DNA of 64,000 bases from Entomortierella parvispora (taxonomy: Eukaryota > Mortierellomycota > Mortierellomycetes > Mortierellales > Mortierellaceae), in the NCBI GenBank assembly GCA_963573315.1, contig OY752153.1, positions 1,178,001-1,242,000 of the forward strand, written 5' to 3'. Position numbers and translations under genes: made by a program. Numbering within the stretch: the first letter of the stretch is position 1; each line of letters opens with the position of its first letter. This document shows positions 13,438 to 24,056 of this stretch, piece after piece. The notes under the pieces were generated by a model that did not search any database, was not told the origin of the DNA, and worked only from the letters and a program-made list of their open reading frames with translations.

Positions 13438-14149
13438 TGATCACTTGATACTAGAAGAACAGCGTAGCGATTGCGCCCAACTGCCAATAGAAGCTAAGTG
13501 CTCACAGTGACATTGCTTTTGATCCTTCGATCTTGGCTCTTCCTCTCATACTGAAGCAAGATTCAGTAAGCGTTGGAATGTTCACTCACTCATGGGGACG
13601 CGAGCTGGGTTTAGATCATTGTGAGATAAGGCAAAGGACGTAATACGATTAAAGGATGAATCATTTCTCGCACTCGGCCATACTTGGCAGAAATATCGGA
13701 CATGAAAGAAGGATCACTAAGTGAACTTGTTTGTAATCCTGGGTCAACCTGCGCCAGTTGTTATCCCAAAGGAGTCAACATCACCACCCTACTCTCACAA
13801 ACAGGCAAAGGCAAAAAAAGTTCATGGAAGGGCAGATAGGTTCATTCCTTCCCGCACAAAGGAGCAATGAAGAGAAAGAGATGGAGCAGAGGAGAGACAA
13901 AAGGAGCAAAAAAAAGGGAGTGTTCGCCAGGAGACAAATTTTTTCCAAGGAAAATTCGGCTAATTGGCTCCCAGAGGCATTTAGGAGGATCAAGACCGAA
14001 ACCACTTCACGGTAGCAAGATCAAGGGTAAGGGGCCTTCAATGTTACAATAAAGCAACCTTTTTGTTGAACGATTTTTATTTCCACAACACACAAACCAA
14101 GCAACAGGTCCCTCCCAGTGCAATCACAATCCTACTACCGTAGCCAGCC
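13438..14149. other. Intergenic DNA upstream of the small secreted protein
   Basis: No gene is recognisable. Purine-rich sequence (13800-13930) gives short low-complexity open frames only. The last 100 bases form the likely promoter and leader of the gene at 14150; no clear TATA box is seen. Confidence 0.4.
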
Positions 14150-14419
14150 ATGCAGAAATCCATCATCTTCGCTATTGCCGCCGTCGTCGCTATGGCCACC
14201 ACTGCCCAGGCCGAGACTGGCTCAGTGTGCTCTAACCCTCCTGGCGAGGCCTTCCCGGGGCAGGCCTCGGCTGAATGCTGCCGTCAGAACGGTGGTCACA
14301 TGAGCAGCGACCGTCGCTGCTTCGGCATTGCCGGTGACAATAGCTCTTGCCGTAACTTCTACGCCTGCTGCATCGGCACCTGGCGTTCGGGTAACCATTT
14401 AACAGACAAGTGCTATTAA
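14150..14419 (+). CDS. Small secreted 8-cysteine protein, hydrophobin-like Cys pattern
   Basis: An 89-residue intronless ORF. The N-terminus is a clear signal peptide (basic MQK, hydrophobic core, AQA-E cleavage after residue 21). The mature 68 residues contain eight cysteines at 27, 43, 44, 57, 67, 73, 74 and 88, in the order C-CC-C-C-CC-C. This order is the hydrophobin signature, with spacings 15, 12, 9, 5 and 13. The mature chain is, however, rather polar (Gly, Asn, Ser, Arg), short of the hydrophobic stretches of true hydrophobins, and hydrophobins are not established in Mucoromycota. It may instead be an unrelated disulfide-rich secreted protein or effector. The ATG is preceded by GCCAGCC, a good start context. 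The signal peptide and the cysteines are seen; any function is inference. Confidence 0.75.
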   Translation: MQKSIIFAIAAVVAMATTAQAETGSVCSNPPGEAFPGQASAECCRQNGGHMSSDRRCFGIAGDNSSCRNFYACCIGTWRSGNHLTDKCY

Positions 14420-15194
14420 GCAAGCTGCATCATCTAGTGTACGATACCCGGCCGCTCAGCAAGAAAACAATCCCTATCAACCCACCACGTTTCTTCTGTT
14501 CATCCTCAATCGCAGTTATTCCACACTTAATGTCACTTCTAAATGGCCGAAATGAAAAACGAGATTCGCCATCCCTTCATCGAAGAAAAAGAGTTATTGT
14601 GGAAAAGTCAGAAGCACACTGCGACGAACGGGCAGATCTCAGGTACTGGCTGAAGATCTCAAGACTAACGCTGCCACTCTGATCTCTTTGGAACTGTGGT
14701 GCAACTCGATTAAGAGACAACGGCGAGATCAAAGGCAGAAAACGAGCAGTAAAAACCAAAGAAGGAGGGGGGTGGTTTATTATTCGTCTGCTCTTCAATC
14801 ATCCGCAACGCAAGCATTATCAATACATGCGACTCAACCGTCTATCTTGCCTTTTTCTTTGTGGGGGCGGGGGGAACGGGGGACAGTGGGGTTGGAGCAA
14901 ACACTTCTGTCTTTAATACCGATGGATTTCAGAAAGGCCCTGCTGACTTCTCAGCGGGGATTGAGAAGGAGAGATGCATGAATGAGTGACAGGGGATGTT
15001 CTAATGTTGGGTTGGTGGCGTGCCCTTCAATGGGCAACATGACCACGCTGTTCAGTTTGGTGGCGTCACACCAATGCATGAGCATTGCCTCATTCCCCTC
15101 ATCCTCATCCCTTTTCTCATCCTTGGTCCTCAACTCTTCGTCTGATCCCTCGTCTCATCTTCCTCGAACTCACCCATTCCAGTCTCAGTCTACA
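14420..15194. other. Intergenic region and F-box leader
   Basis: No gene is recognised. The F-box frame stays open upstream to an ATG at 14982, but the added 71 residues are Ser-rich and lack conserved features, and the F-box begins immediately after the ATG at 15195. The segment 15080-15190 is C/T-rich, like a fungal 5' leader. Confidence 0.45.
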
Positions 15195-16757
15195 ATGGAA
15201 CTACCTCCCGAGATTATCCTGTTCATCGGGCAGCTCCTCCTCTCCCAGGACCTAACATGCTGCATCCGCGTCAGCAAGACATGGCGCCAGGCGCTAGTCC
15301 CTCTTCTGTACCGTTTCATCGACGAGACTCGCAAGAAGAAACCGCGGATTCTTACCCTGGACAAGCATGTCCATCTGATTCAACACGCCAGAGTCATTTT
15401 CGGAGGTCCATTCATGAATCAGCTCATCAACCGCATCTCGATGCCCAACCTGCGTCAACTTTGTCTGATCAGCCGCCTCGATGTTGTCCTTACTCAACCA
15501 ACATGCATCTTGTCCAGGTTCTTTCCATGCCTCGTAATCCTGTCAGTTGAAAGCTCCGGTCGACACACGACAGGTATCCTTATCGAATCAATACTGGATC
15601 TATGCCTCCCAAGCCTTCAGGAACTACATTTGGAGAGGACCCACCTGTCAAAGTCGGCAGTGAAACTCGTCATCGACCTTGGTTCGTCACTGAAAAAGCT
15701 GTCCCTCCACCTCTGCACGTTTGATACCGCAGATTCTTCCATACTTCTCACTGTTGCCTCCGGTAATGTTCCACGATTTCCATGTGTTTCTGACCTCAAA
15801 ATCGATGACTCTGAGTGCCGAATGGACCTAGGAGCGTGGCTGGAAAACTGCCCGAATGTTCGTACTTTGGAGTGGAGATCATCGGCCTACTCAATGGAAA
15901 ACCGAGTCTTATCCATAATGGCGCCTCAATGGTCTCATATCCGTAGTTTGTCTTTGAGCGGCAATACCTTCGAACTGACAGACCACCAACTGTCCCAGAT
16001 TCTGGAAGCCTGCGCCCCATTGACCATGCTCAACGTTAGTCCACTATGCTTTTCGATCAAATGTTATTTCTCTCTTGAGCGACACTTTGCAACCCTGGAC
16101 GATCTGAATCTTGAACACTGCAAAGATCTTCAAAGTTGGATGATTCAGAGCATCCTTTCGTCATGCTCAAAGCTGGTATTTTTCAGGTCATGGGTCCTTC
16201 ATGCGTACGACCTAATTCAAAGCCCAGACGCGGAAATCCAGCAAAGGCAGGCATTGGACTTGGAGTTTCGAAATGCAGTGAAGGAGCCAGCTTTGCAGGA
16301 AGAGGAGTTGCCTCTGCGTGAGGGGCAGTATTCCCGCAAGTTCGCGCGAGGCCGTCCTTGGGTCTGTCTCGGATTGAGAGAACTTACAGTGACGATTGCA
16401 GAAACGAAACCTGAATGGCAGGTGTCGATTTTCAAACGTATTTCAACGTTGACTGAGCTCAGGGTGCTGGACATTGGAATGAATATGAATGATTTCGGTA
16501 TGCCGAGCCTGGATCTGAGTCTGAAGTCTGGATTAGAAAACCTAAAGTCGCTCAAGAATCTTGAGAGACTGAATTTTTACGGGACACACCAGATCATGAA
16601 GGAGCGTGATGTCCAATGGATGTTACAGGCATGGCCGTGCCTCAAGGATATCACACGGGAATTTAACCCAACACCGAAGAAAAACGCCAAACTTTGTAAG
16701 CTCGTTGACAGATATATTGGGGAAATCGACTCTGATGACGAGGATCCATTTTGCTGA
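15195..16757 (+). CDS. F-box / leucine-rich-repeat protein
   Basis: A 520-residue single-exon protein starting MELPPEI. Residues 1-45 form an F-box (LPPEIILFIGQLL ... CIRVSKTWR), which binds Skp1 in SCF ubiquitin ligases. The rest is an irregular LRR-like array with repeated L-x-x-L patterns (for example LQELHLERTHL, LKKLSLHLC and LERLNFYGTH) that would select the substrate. The start at 15195 is preferred because it places the F-box at the N-terminus, as in the other two F-box genes here. AATAAA follows at 16798. A decayed relative lies at 24275-25150, sharing the RPWVCLGLR and FKRISTL segments. The substrate is unknown. Confidence 0.85.
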   Translation: MELPPEIILFIGQLLLSQDLTCCIRVSKTWRQALVPLLYRFIDETRKKKPRILTLDKHVHLIQHARVIFGGPFMNQLINRISMPNLRQLCLISRLDVVLTQPTCILSRFFPCLVILSVESSGRHTTGILIESILDLCLPSLQELHLERTHLSKSAVKLVIDLGSSLKKLSLHLCTFDTADSSILLTVASGNVPRFPCVSDLKIDDSECRMDLGAWLENCPNVRTLEWRSSAYSMENRVLSIMAPQWSHIRSLSLSGNTFELTDHQLSQILEACAPLTMLNVSPLCFSIKCYFSLERHFATLDDLNLEHCKDLQSWMIQSILSSCSKLVFFRSWVLHAYDLIQSPDAEIQQRQALDLEFRNAVKEPALQEEELPLREGQYSRKFARGRPWVCLGLRELTVTIAETKPEWQVSIFKRISTLTELRVLDIGMNMNDFGMPSLDLSLKSGLENLKSLKNLERLNFYGTHQIMKERDVQWMLQAWPCLKDITREFNPTPKKNAKLCKLVDRYIGEIDSDDEDPFC

Positions 16758-16797
16758 CAGAGAGACAAAAAAAAAAATCTGCATGGAACAATCTTGA

Positions 16798-16803
16798 AAT
16801 AAA
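16798..16803 (+). terminator. Polyadenylation signal of the F-box gene
   Basis: AATAAA lies 41 nt after the F-box stop codon. Confidence 0.5.
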
Positions 16804-17499
16804 GCATTCTTGAGCGACCTGACTCTCTTCTGCTTTCACAACACCTTTCTCAGCAGGACGTAATGGTCAACCTCTGCGTTTGTTCTTGCCCAATGAGTAC
16901 CACGTCAATGGTGACGCCATTCTGCCATTGTAGCAGTTTATCGCCTTCGGATTATTCTTATACAGTCAATCCTCTCACTGAAAGAGGAACATCACAGCCA
17001 ACAACAAATGAAACACATCGTAGTGTCGTGATGGAGGATGGAGGAATGGGTTGTGGGACAAAGTTGTCTGAAAAAGGGACCGGCGCGACAATTTGAGGGG
17101 CTTCGGCCGTCGCACGGGCCAAGCTTGAAGGCAGCCAGGAGGGTTTTGTCGTTGTGTCCTCTGGACCATAGAAAGAGTGGGTATTGAGGTATGGACAACA
17201 CGACGTTTCTGTCCCAAAACTTGTGACTCAAGTGGAGACACGAACCCTCTCACTGACATTGTTCATTTCATTCATCTACCGATATTCACGCCCGTCTTAG
17301 CCATTCGACATTGGCCACCATGTTCCTTTCTACGCTGGACCTGCTACTGATGATTTTTGATTGCAAACCACCACTTTACTACCTCCAAGGCCAAACTCCA
17401 CAGTGCTGATGCATTGATGACCTGTTACAAAATGGATGCCGAAGCCATCTTGTTCATTGAGACAGATCTCTCTTCGCAGAGCGTCTTTCCCTCAAATCT
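16804..17499. other. Intergenic, no recognisable gene
   Basis: Open frames here are short and overlap on both strands without domains or good start contexts. Nothing else was seen. Confidence 0.4.
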
Positions 17500-17815
17500 C
17501 AAAGTCCCTACTACTTCCCGTACCTGGCTTGATCCTATGCAGGTACCACTCAAGAATGTAATGCCAGGTGAATGGATGAATACTATAGTTGCAAACAGGC
17601 GGTATTAGGATCACTCTTGATGTTCGCACTTCAGTGTGTAATGCTGCAAGAAGATTCAGGAAGCATGCGAAGTAGATCAGAGTCTCGTCGGGTTTGATGC
17701 AAGTGTGGTTCTGACAGGCTGCGGCTACGTCGAGTACCATCTCTGAGTCGATGAGTCTACGAGCATCGCAAACCAAGCTGTTAGGTCTCTTCATCACGGA
17801 GCTCAGTTTTTTTTT
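17500..17815. repeat. Solo copy of the fold-back element's outer flank module
   Basis: Shares long blocks with 22315-22570 and 41080-41290 in the same orientation, for example ACCACTCAAGAATGTAATG, AACAGGCGGTATTAGGA and the CATCTCTGAGTCGATGAGTC region. It is a diverged relic of the same repeat family without the rest of the element. Confidence 0.7.
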
Positions 17816-17933
17816 TTGCAATATTTTTTTTTTTAATTCAACAGTGATGCTTTTTTCATCATCAGGCATGGAGGTCACTGGGCTATACAGATCCATACAT
17901 AAACCTGGCGACTTTATGTAGTATTATATCTAT

Positions 17934-18165
17934 GGGTCACTTGGCACAGTGGTTCGAGCGTGTGTCTAGTAGCCGCGAGATGGGGGGGTTCGAATCCGGG
18001 CAGAGACTGTATTGCGAAGGGGTTTGTGCACAGTTGTGTATCCAAGACTCATTGCATGAGTAACTTGGGTGCGCTAGCAGCTGTGCACAGGCCCGCTGGG
18101 GGTAACGGAAATGTGCCTTTAGGGTAGCGCCTCCGTAACCCGTGCCTACTTTTGGCTCTCTTTAT
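17934..18165 (+). mobile_element. tRNA-derived SINE-like element
   Basis: The 5' part has a perfect A box, TGGCACAGTGG (17942-17952), and a perfect B box, GGTTCGAATCC (17987-17997), at tRNA-like spacing: an internal RNA polymerase III promoter. The acceptor and T stems do not pair well, so this is not a functional tRNA. About 160 nt of unrelated body follow, with an inverted pair TGTGCACAG / CTGTGCACA and a GGGTAACGG...CCGTAACCC near-palindrome. A tRNA-like head with a non-tRNA body is the structure of a SINE. No second copy was noticed in the window. Confidence 0.6.
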
Positions 18166-19680
18166 TCCCTTCACTCCTCCTTCATGACGCTTCAACTTTC
18201 GCTGAGCCAGCTTTCAGAGGACCATGGCTTTTTATTAATGAGGAACAAGCATGAAAGAGTGAGTGTCAGGGACATCCATCATTTATTGCTGATCGTCTAT
18301 TAGAGAAAACAGTGGTCACCGGCCCTGGACTGAAGAGAGAAATTAAAGGCGATATGGAAGTGTAGTCGTTTGGACGACAACGGTTGTTTCCATGGAGAGG
18401 GGGCCCTCCAAAAGGAGTGCTGATGAGTGCTTCCATTGTGTCATTCGCTCATTCATTCTCATTCATGGCACATGCCGGTGCATCTCTAAAGAGTAATCAA
18501 AGGAATGCTTGCGCGGGATTGGTCTTCAGCGGGGATAGAACAGTCTGTGGGCGCACAATGGAAGAGGAATAACGCATGGACCAGGGCGACCGCGAGGAAC
18601 GAAAAAGGGGGACGGGCTCTCTTTAAGCGAGGCATGTTCTTGAGCCCTCTGCCTCCACTCACTTTTCCGTTAATAAACGCCAGCGACGACTATCCAGCGA
18701 AGTCAACCTCAACAAATCGGTCAGTGGAAGACGGGACACAGGATTACGCCGTTTGCCCTCTTCGTTCATATTATACGTTCAGGATAGCAGGCGAGTTCAT
18801 GTTTTTTTCGCGACACAGACTTTCAAATGCCACATTACATTGTCTGAATAAAAGAGAGAAAACATTTGTATTTGGTAGAGTGCTTTGGGGAAGAGAGGTT
18901 TCTAAACTAGCCCGCCTCAGGTACCGTGCCGATGTTTGGTATGAGTGTTGATCACCCCTTGTCGGCATCTATGCGTGGCCATGGAATACGTTCTCATGAA
19001 GAAGTACCCATGTTCTCGAACCCCCGTAGGGATCCGCACACCTAGCCTGGCAGCCATCAACATCCATCGGCGGCCTGACGTACCCTGCGGTCACTCATCT
19101 AAACTAACTAAACTAACCCACTAATCTAAGGGAGGAGGATGTGCAAGGAAGTTTTCTCTCTTTTTTTTTGTTTCTTGTTACTTGATTCTTTGATGGGGGC
19201 CAAAGACCAAAGATCTATATGACCAAAACAAAGAGGAGGGATGTTTGATTAATATGTGCTGTCATGAAAAAGAATGAAGGGATACCAAGTTCAAGACATC
19301 TCAAGTTGCCTTTTGGTTGTGCTTGGCCATTTGGGTTCGGGATCGGACTGCCAAGGGTATGGAGGTGGACTTGACTGTCGTACTCGACATTTCTGTAGTG
19401 GGGAGCAAGGGACATTGGGCCAAGGTCGCACCAGAGGCAGGAGACTCTCTCGGGAGGCCAAAACTGTGCTGGGCCTTGTTGTGTGCCAGTTACAGATTAT
19501 CTTGAGGTCAGAGCCGAACCAGAGAGGGCAGACCACCTCGGGGCCAAGGTGTGGCCAAAGAAGGTGGATGTCTTTTGGCTCAAGGTCAAACCAGAGCAGG
19601 CAGGCATTCTTGGGGGCCAGTGTAGGGACCAAAGCCGAAGAGCTTGAGATCGTCGCTGAGGACGCCGAGGTCAAGGAAGA

Positions 19681-19930
19681 TGGCAGGACCAAGGGCATTT
19701 GGACCAAAGGCATCAAGGCCAGAAGCAGCAGGACCAGGGCAGCAGGCTGAAAGGCAGCAGGACCGAGGTAACGGAGTCAAGGCAGCAAGACCAAAGGCAA
19801 TAGGACCGAGGCCGCTGGTCCGAAGACAGTAGGACGGAAGGCAACAGGACCGAGGCAGCAGGACCGATGGCAGAAGGAGCAAAGGCGGCAGGACCAAAGG
19901 CGGCAGGACCAAGGGCGGCAGGACCAAGAT
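19681..19930. repeat. 14-nt minisatellite in the fold-back arm
   Basis: Degenerate tandem units around GGCAGCAGGACCGAG / AAGGCGGCAGGACC, counterpart of 39586-39800 in the other copy. The same GCAGGACCGAAGG theme recurs inverted in the right arm (20690-20790). Confidence 0.7.
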
Positions 19931-19989
19931 CGTCATGGAGGCATGCTTGAAGCTGGCCAAGGAGGAGATGGCAGCATGGAGGTCCGACT

Positions 19990-20010
19990 TGTGTGTGTGT
20001 GTGTGTGTGT
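19990..20010. repeat. (GT)n microsatellite
   Basis: About ten GT dinucleotides. The inverted copy 2 has the matching (CA)n tract near 39480-39498. Confidence 0.85.
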
Positions 20011-21347
20011 GGAGTGGAGTGGGGTGGAGAAGAAGGATGGGAGGCAGGCAAAGAGCGAATCGTCTCTCCTTTTATACGAAAGGCGGCTTTTTGTTTTTGA
20101 AAATGGGCCAAAAATCGTTTTTGCGTGTTTTTGAAATTTGGCCAAAATCGTTCCCAAATTTTTGGAGTGGGAAGCAAAATAACGACAGAGACGCGTTGCA
20201 TGGGAGGAGACATGGACTGATGGAAGAAGGAGGAGGAAGGAGGACGATTGGGCCAGCAGACCGTGGAGATAAGGTATTTAGAATGGATTTAAGCTAATTC
20301 AATGACGCAACCGTCTCCTTTTCGTTGTATCCGTGTCTCATCACCCTCGTCCGCAGTCGATAACCATTCAGTCATTGCAGACTGAATGGCTCCAGTCCAC
20401 TAGTCCGCCATCAACGCGTCGTTGTTTTTTGCTTTCACCCCAAATCTGCTTTTGGGCCAAAATTCAAAAACGGGCAAAAAACGAAAAACGAAAACAAAAA
20501 AAAACACGTCGCGGTCATGCCTCTTGCCTTCAAGCCACTGCCAAGAGCCGGTCCTCATTCAGTATCCCCACTCTCTGCTCCTCATCCTTCTTCACTCCAC
20601 TCCACTCCACTCTACTCCACTCCTTCCACGCATCCAAAAGCACACCACCGACAAAGCTCTTCGGCCTTTGCAAGTCCAGTCCTGACCCCCCTCGATGCTA
20701 CAAGTTCGGCTCAGCCCTCTTCAGTCTTGCAAGTTCGGCCCTGCCTCCTTCGGTCCTGCAAGCTCAGTTCTGCCCTCTTCCGTCCTGTTGTCTTCTTAGC
20801 CTTGACTGCCTCGACTTTGACCACCTCAAGCTCCTTGGCTTTGACCCTGTCTCGTCTGCAAAGGGTGCGCTCCCTCTGGCCTACCTGTCCTCGGCCACGA
20901 AAACACCTGCTCCTTCGGACTTGGTCTCGGCCGCAAGGCTGCTTGCCCTTGCTCGGCCTTGGTCCAAAACCATCTGCCTTCTTCGACTCAGCCTTGTCCC
21001 CAAGTCGTCTGCCTTCTCTGGTTCCACTAGGACCTCATGAACTGCCTCCCGTGCCCCAGCTTCGGCGGCAAGAACATAAGCTTTCTCTAGCCCAGCTTTG
21101 ACCTCCAGGTTGATGGCCCCGAGTATTTGACTCTGGTCTTCCTTGTCCTATATCCGCCTTGGGTTCCCCACTGGCTCCAAGAAGGCCTCCATTCTCTGGC
21201 TCGGCACCGTCGCACTCTGCCTAATCTGATTCCTGACCCCCAGGTTGTCTGCCATCTCCGGCATACAGTTTGATCTGTAGCCTTTGTCCTTGAGGTAGTT
21301 TTCTGTCTCTGATGAAACTTGGCTCCAACACGCTTGCCTTCACTACA

Positions 21348-22290
21348 GAAATGTCCAGTACGACAGTCAAGTCCACCTGCGTACCCTTGGCAGTCAGATC
21401 CTGAACCCAAATGGCCAAGCACAACCAAAAGGCAACTTGAGATGTCTTGAACTCGGTATCCCTTCACTCTTCTTCATGACAGCACATATTAATCAAACAT
21501 CCCTCCTCTTTGTTTTGGTCATATAGATCTTTGGTCTTTGGCCCCCATCAAAGAATCAAGAAACAAGAAACAAAAAAAAAGAGAGAAAACTTCCTTGCAC
21601 ATCCTCCTCCCTTAGATTAGTGGGTTAGTTTAGTTAGTTTAGATGAGTGACCGCAGGGTACGTCAGGCCGCCGATGGATGTTGATGGCTGCCAGGCTAGG
21701 TGTGCGGATCCCTGCGGGGGTTCGAGAACATGGGTACTTCTTCATGAGAACGTATTCCATGGCCACGCATAGATGCCGACAAGGGGTGATCAACACTCAT
21801 ACCAAACATCGGCACGGTACCTGAGGCGGGCTAGTTTAGAAACCTCTCTTCCCCAAAGCACTCTACCAAATACAAATGTTTTCTCTCTTTTATTCAGACA
21901 AAATAATGTGGCATTTGAGAGTCTGCGTCGCGAAAAAAAACATGAACTCGCCTGCTACCCTGAACATATGAACGAAGAGGGCAAACGGCGTGATCCTGTG
22001 TTTCGTTTTCCACTGACCGATTTGTTGAGGTTGACTTCGCTGGATAGTCGTCGCTTAAGTTTATTAACGGAAAAGCGGGTGGAGGTCGGGAGATGGAGCA
22101 AGTGAATGATCGAGTGAGATGGGGGCATGGAAGCATGAGAGCATGAGGCCTGAGGTCATGAGGGCACGGAAGTACATGGCGAGGGGGAATGCTGGGAGCA
22201 GAGAAGGAGACGCGCTTCGCCTACAGAGAGCCCACCTCCCTTCTCATTGTCTTCCTGGTCCATGCGTGCCTCCTTCCATCATGCACCCAC
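21348..22290. repeat. Right inverted repeat of fold-back copy 1
   Basis: Reverse complement of 18541-19400. The outer segment 22090-22200 has no partner on the left side, where it is deleted. Confidence 0.8.
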
Positions 22291-22314
22291 AAACACATCT
22301 TACACGTATGTGAC

Positions 22315-22570
22315 TTGATCCTTGGGCACCACTGTGAATGGGTGAATACTATGGTTACAAACAAACGGTATTAGGACCACTCTTGATATTCCCACTGCAA
22401 TAGATGTACGAAAATTCGAGAAGCGTGCGAAGTTGATCCGGGCCTCGTTGGCTTTGATACGTCAAGCGGGGTGGTGACAAACCGAACGCGGCTACTAAAA
22501 GTATCATCTCTGAGTCGACGAATCGATGTGTATAGCAAAGCTGACTGTAAGGTATCTTTACCACAGAACT
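22315..22570. repeat. Outer flank module of fold-back copy 1
   Basis: Similar to 41080-41290 next to copy 2 and to the solo relic at 17500-17815; the shared core is ACGGTATTAGGACCACT and the CATCTCTGAGTCGACGA segment. It appears to be part of the full-length element or a companion repeat. Confidence 0.65.
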
Positions 22571-22799
22571 CTTTTTTGTTCTTGTCAAAGGACCCTCGCG
22601 AGAGTGGAGTTTATTACCTGTCAAATGAAAGTCGATCGAATGGCGCTTTGCACGCGCTCGCTCAAACCAAGGGAAACGGATGAAATAGTATGCTTGACAT
22701 CGCACAACCCGTCCATGACGGCCCATGCGCCCATGTATCACAAACCTGCGACCTAGTGGGTGGTGTCTCCTGCTTGCCTCGTCGAGACTGGGTCCTGTC

Positions 22800-23410
22800 C
22801 TTTAAGTGGCCTTTCATGCTCCTTCATCACTTATTCTCCGAGTCCTTTTCCAAGAAATATTTTACTCCTCCTGTCTGCTCCATGACATTCAGCAATCGCT
22901 TGCCTTGATACGCGTCCGTCCGCCACACGATTTCTCGCCAGTCCTTTACCTCTGCCTTGGTTCTGTTTGATTCGCCCATTGGTAGTGCACTCGTGCCACA
23001 GATTGTTTTTTCAGCAATTGGCGCAGGTCATCTTCTACCAGCTCGCCTCTGGACATTGCGTGGCATTTCATATCTGTGTGCACCAGAGAGTCCATGTTCC
23101 AAGAGTCCTTGGTATATCCCTCTTTTGCGACGATGTCTGCCATGTTGCCGCCTACGTTTTTTGCATGCCCTTTGATCCATTGCACACAGGTCTTTTCGCC
23201 TTGCCGATTGCAAACCTCCGCGACCGCTGCCCACCAGACTGTACAAGGTGAACATAGTCTCTTCCAAAGGCCATACAGACTGTCGTATCATTGTGCTCCT
23301 TCATTGACCCGTCCAACCAGGTCAAATTGATATCCCTCCGCTCCAGCAAATGGATACCATGAACCTGTATCGATTTGCGCACAGTATTGCTCGCCGTTTT
23401 GCGCGCCACA
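22800..23410 (-). mobile_element. Retrotransposon RNase H fragment, decayed
   Basis: On the minus strand two frames give pieces of an RNase H domain: TWLDGSMKEHNDT, with the first catalytic Asp (about 23335-23300), then WIKGHAKNVGGNMADIVAKE (about 23180-23115), which resembles the C-terminal His-containing RNase H motif of non-LTR retroelements. A further frame beyond the stop near 22946 reads WREIVWRTDAYQGKRLL, again coding-like. Frame changes between these pieces show it is dead. No reverse transcriptase domain is nearby. It could come from a LINE or from another RNase H-bearing element. Confidence 0.65.
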
Positions 23411-23550
23411 CTTGTGGACCCTTGTAATCAATGTCTTTGCCTATATGCCAGAAATCAACTGCACTGTACATCTTGTTTAAAGTCGGGGTGATCAAGAGTG
23501 TCTTTAATAGTCAATTCCTTAAACAATGACATTGTAACATGCAAGAGACT

Positions 23551-23885
23551 TTGCCTGCATCTGAGAGGCATCAGATGAGTGACAGTGAGCATTTCCGAGA
23601 ATCAGAGGGCTTCTGGACAGTGGCTGAAAGTCCGCATCCGTATGAATGTACAGCAGGGAGCTGCTTATCTCACCCTCACAGACATGGTAGAAGCATAAAC
23701 AAATGAAGTCGCATGAAGAGGCTTCTTTCTCTGCCTGCACCTGTGAGGCATCAGATGAGTGACAGTGAGCATTTCCAGAATCAGAGGGCTTCTAGACAGT
23801 GGCTGAAAGTCCGCACCCGTATGGATGGATGTACAGCAAGGAGCTGCCCACCCCACCCTCAAAGACACGGTAGAAGCGACAAAAA
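23551..23885. repeat. Tandem duplication with ~180-bp period
   Basis: Unit 1 (23551-23700) and unit 2 (23731-23885) share GGCATCAGATGAGTGACAGT, CAGAGGGCTTCT and GACAGTGGCTGAAAGTCCGC at high identity, separated by about 30 nt. Confidence 0.85.
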
Positions 23886-24022
23886 TAAAAACAACCCTCT
23901 GTGTACCAAGAGGTTGAGAACTGAGAGTGTGAAAGAAGCAAATGTGATGATAGTGGTGAAAGAGGGAGCGAAAGATTAAGGTACCGCGAGGGGACGTGAA
24001 CCAAGTGTCGCCTGCAGCAAAT

Positions 24023-24056
24023 GCGATCCGAAGAAGAAATTTCTTCTTCGGATCGC
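24023..24056. repeat. Perfect 34-bp palindrome
   Basis: The two 17-nt halves, GCGATCCGAAGAAGAAA and its exact complement, meet with no spacer at 24039/24040. The flanks add GCAGCA (24014) paired with TGCTGC (24060) after a three-base mismatch. Confidence 0.95.

Larger units (their letters stand above)
18541..22290. mobile_element. Fold-back (long inverted repeat) element, copy 1
   Basis: About 3.75 kb flanked by long inverted repeats: 18541-19400 matches the reverse complement of 21348-22290, nearly identical from 18665 to 19390, with an internal deletion in the left outer part. Paired landmarks are CTTTTCCGTTAATAAAC (18661) with its complement near 22070, and CGCATGGACCAGG (18571) with its complement near 22257. 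The interior arms also mirror each other weakly towards a centre near 20300. No transposase, reverse transcriptase or other domain is recognisable in any frame, so it is probably non-autonomous. An inverted second copy lies at 37567-41290. Confidence 0.8.

Noticed and set aside
14982-15194. 71-residue upstream extension of the F-box protein
   Set aside because: Ser-rich, unlike the other F-box proteins here; the F-box starts right after the ATG at 15195.
17934-18010. Functional tRNA gene
   Set aside because: A and B boxes are perfect but the acceptor and T stems do not pair, and no clean anticodon arm can be drawn.
20333-21101. Open frames of 194-235 residues in the right arm of fold-back copy 1
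   Set aside because: Low-complexity Ser/Pro/Leu translation of the repeated GCAGGACC theme; the N-terminal part is not conserved in frame with copy 2.
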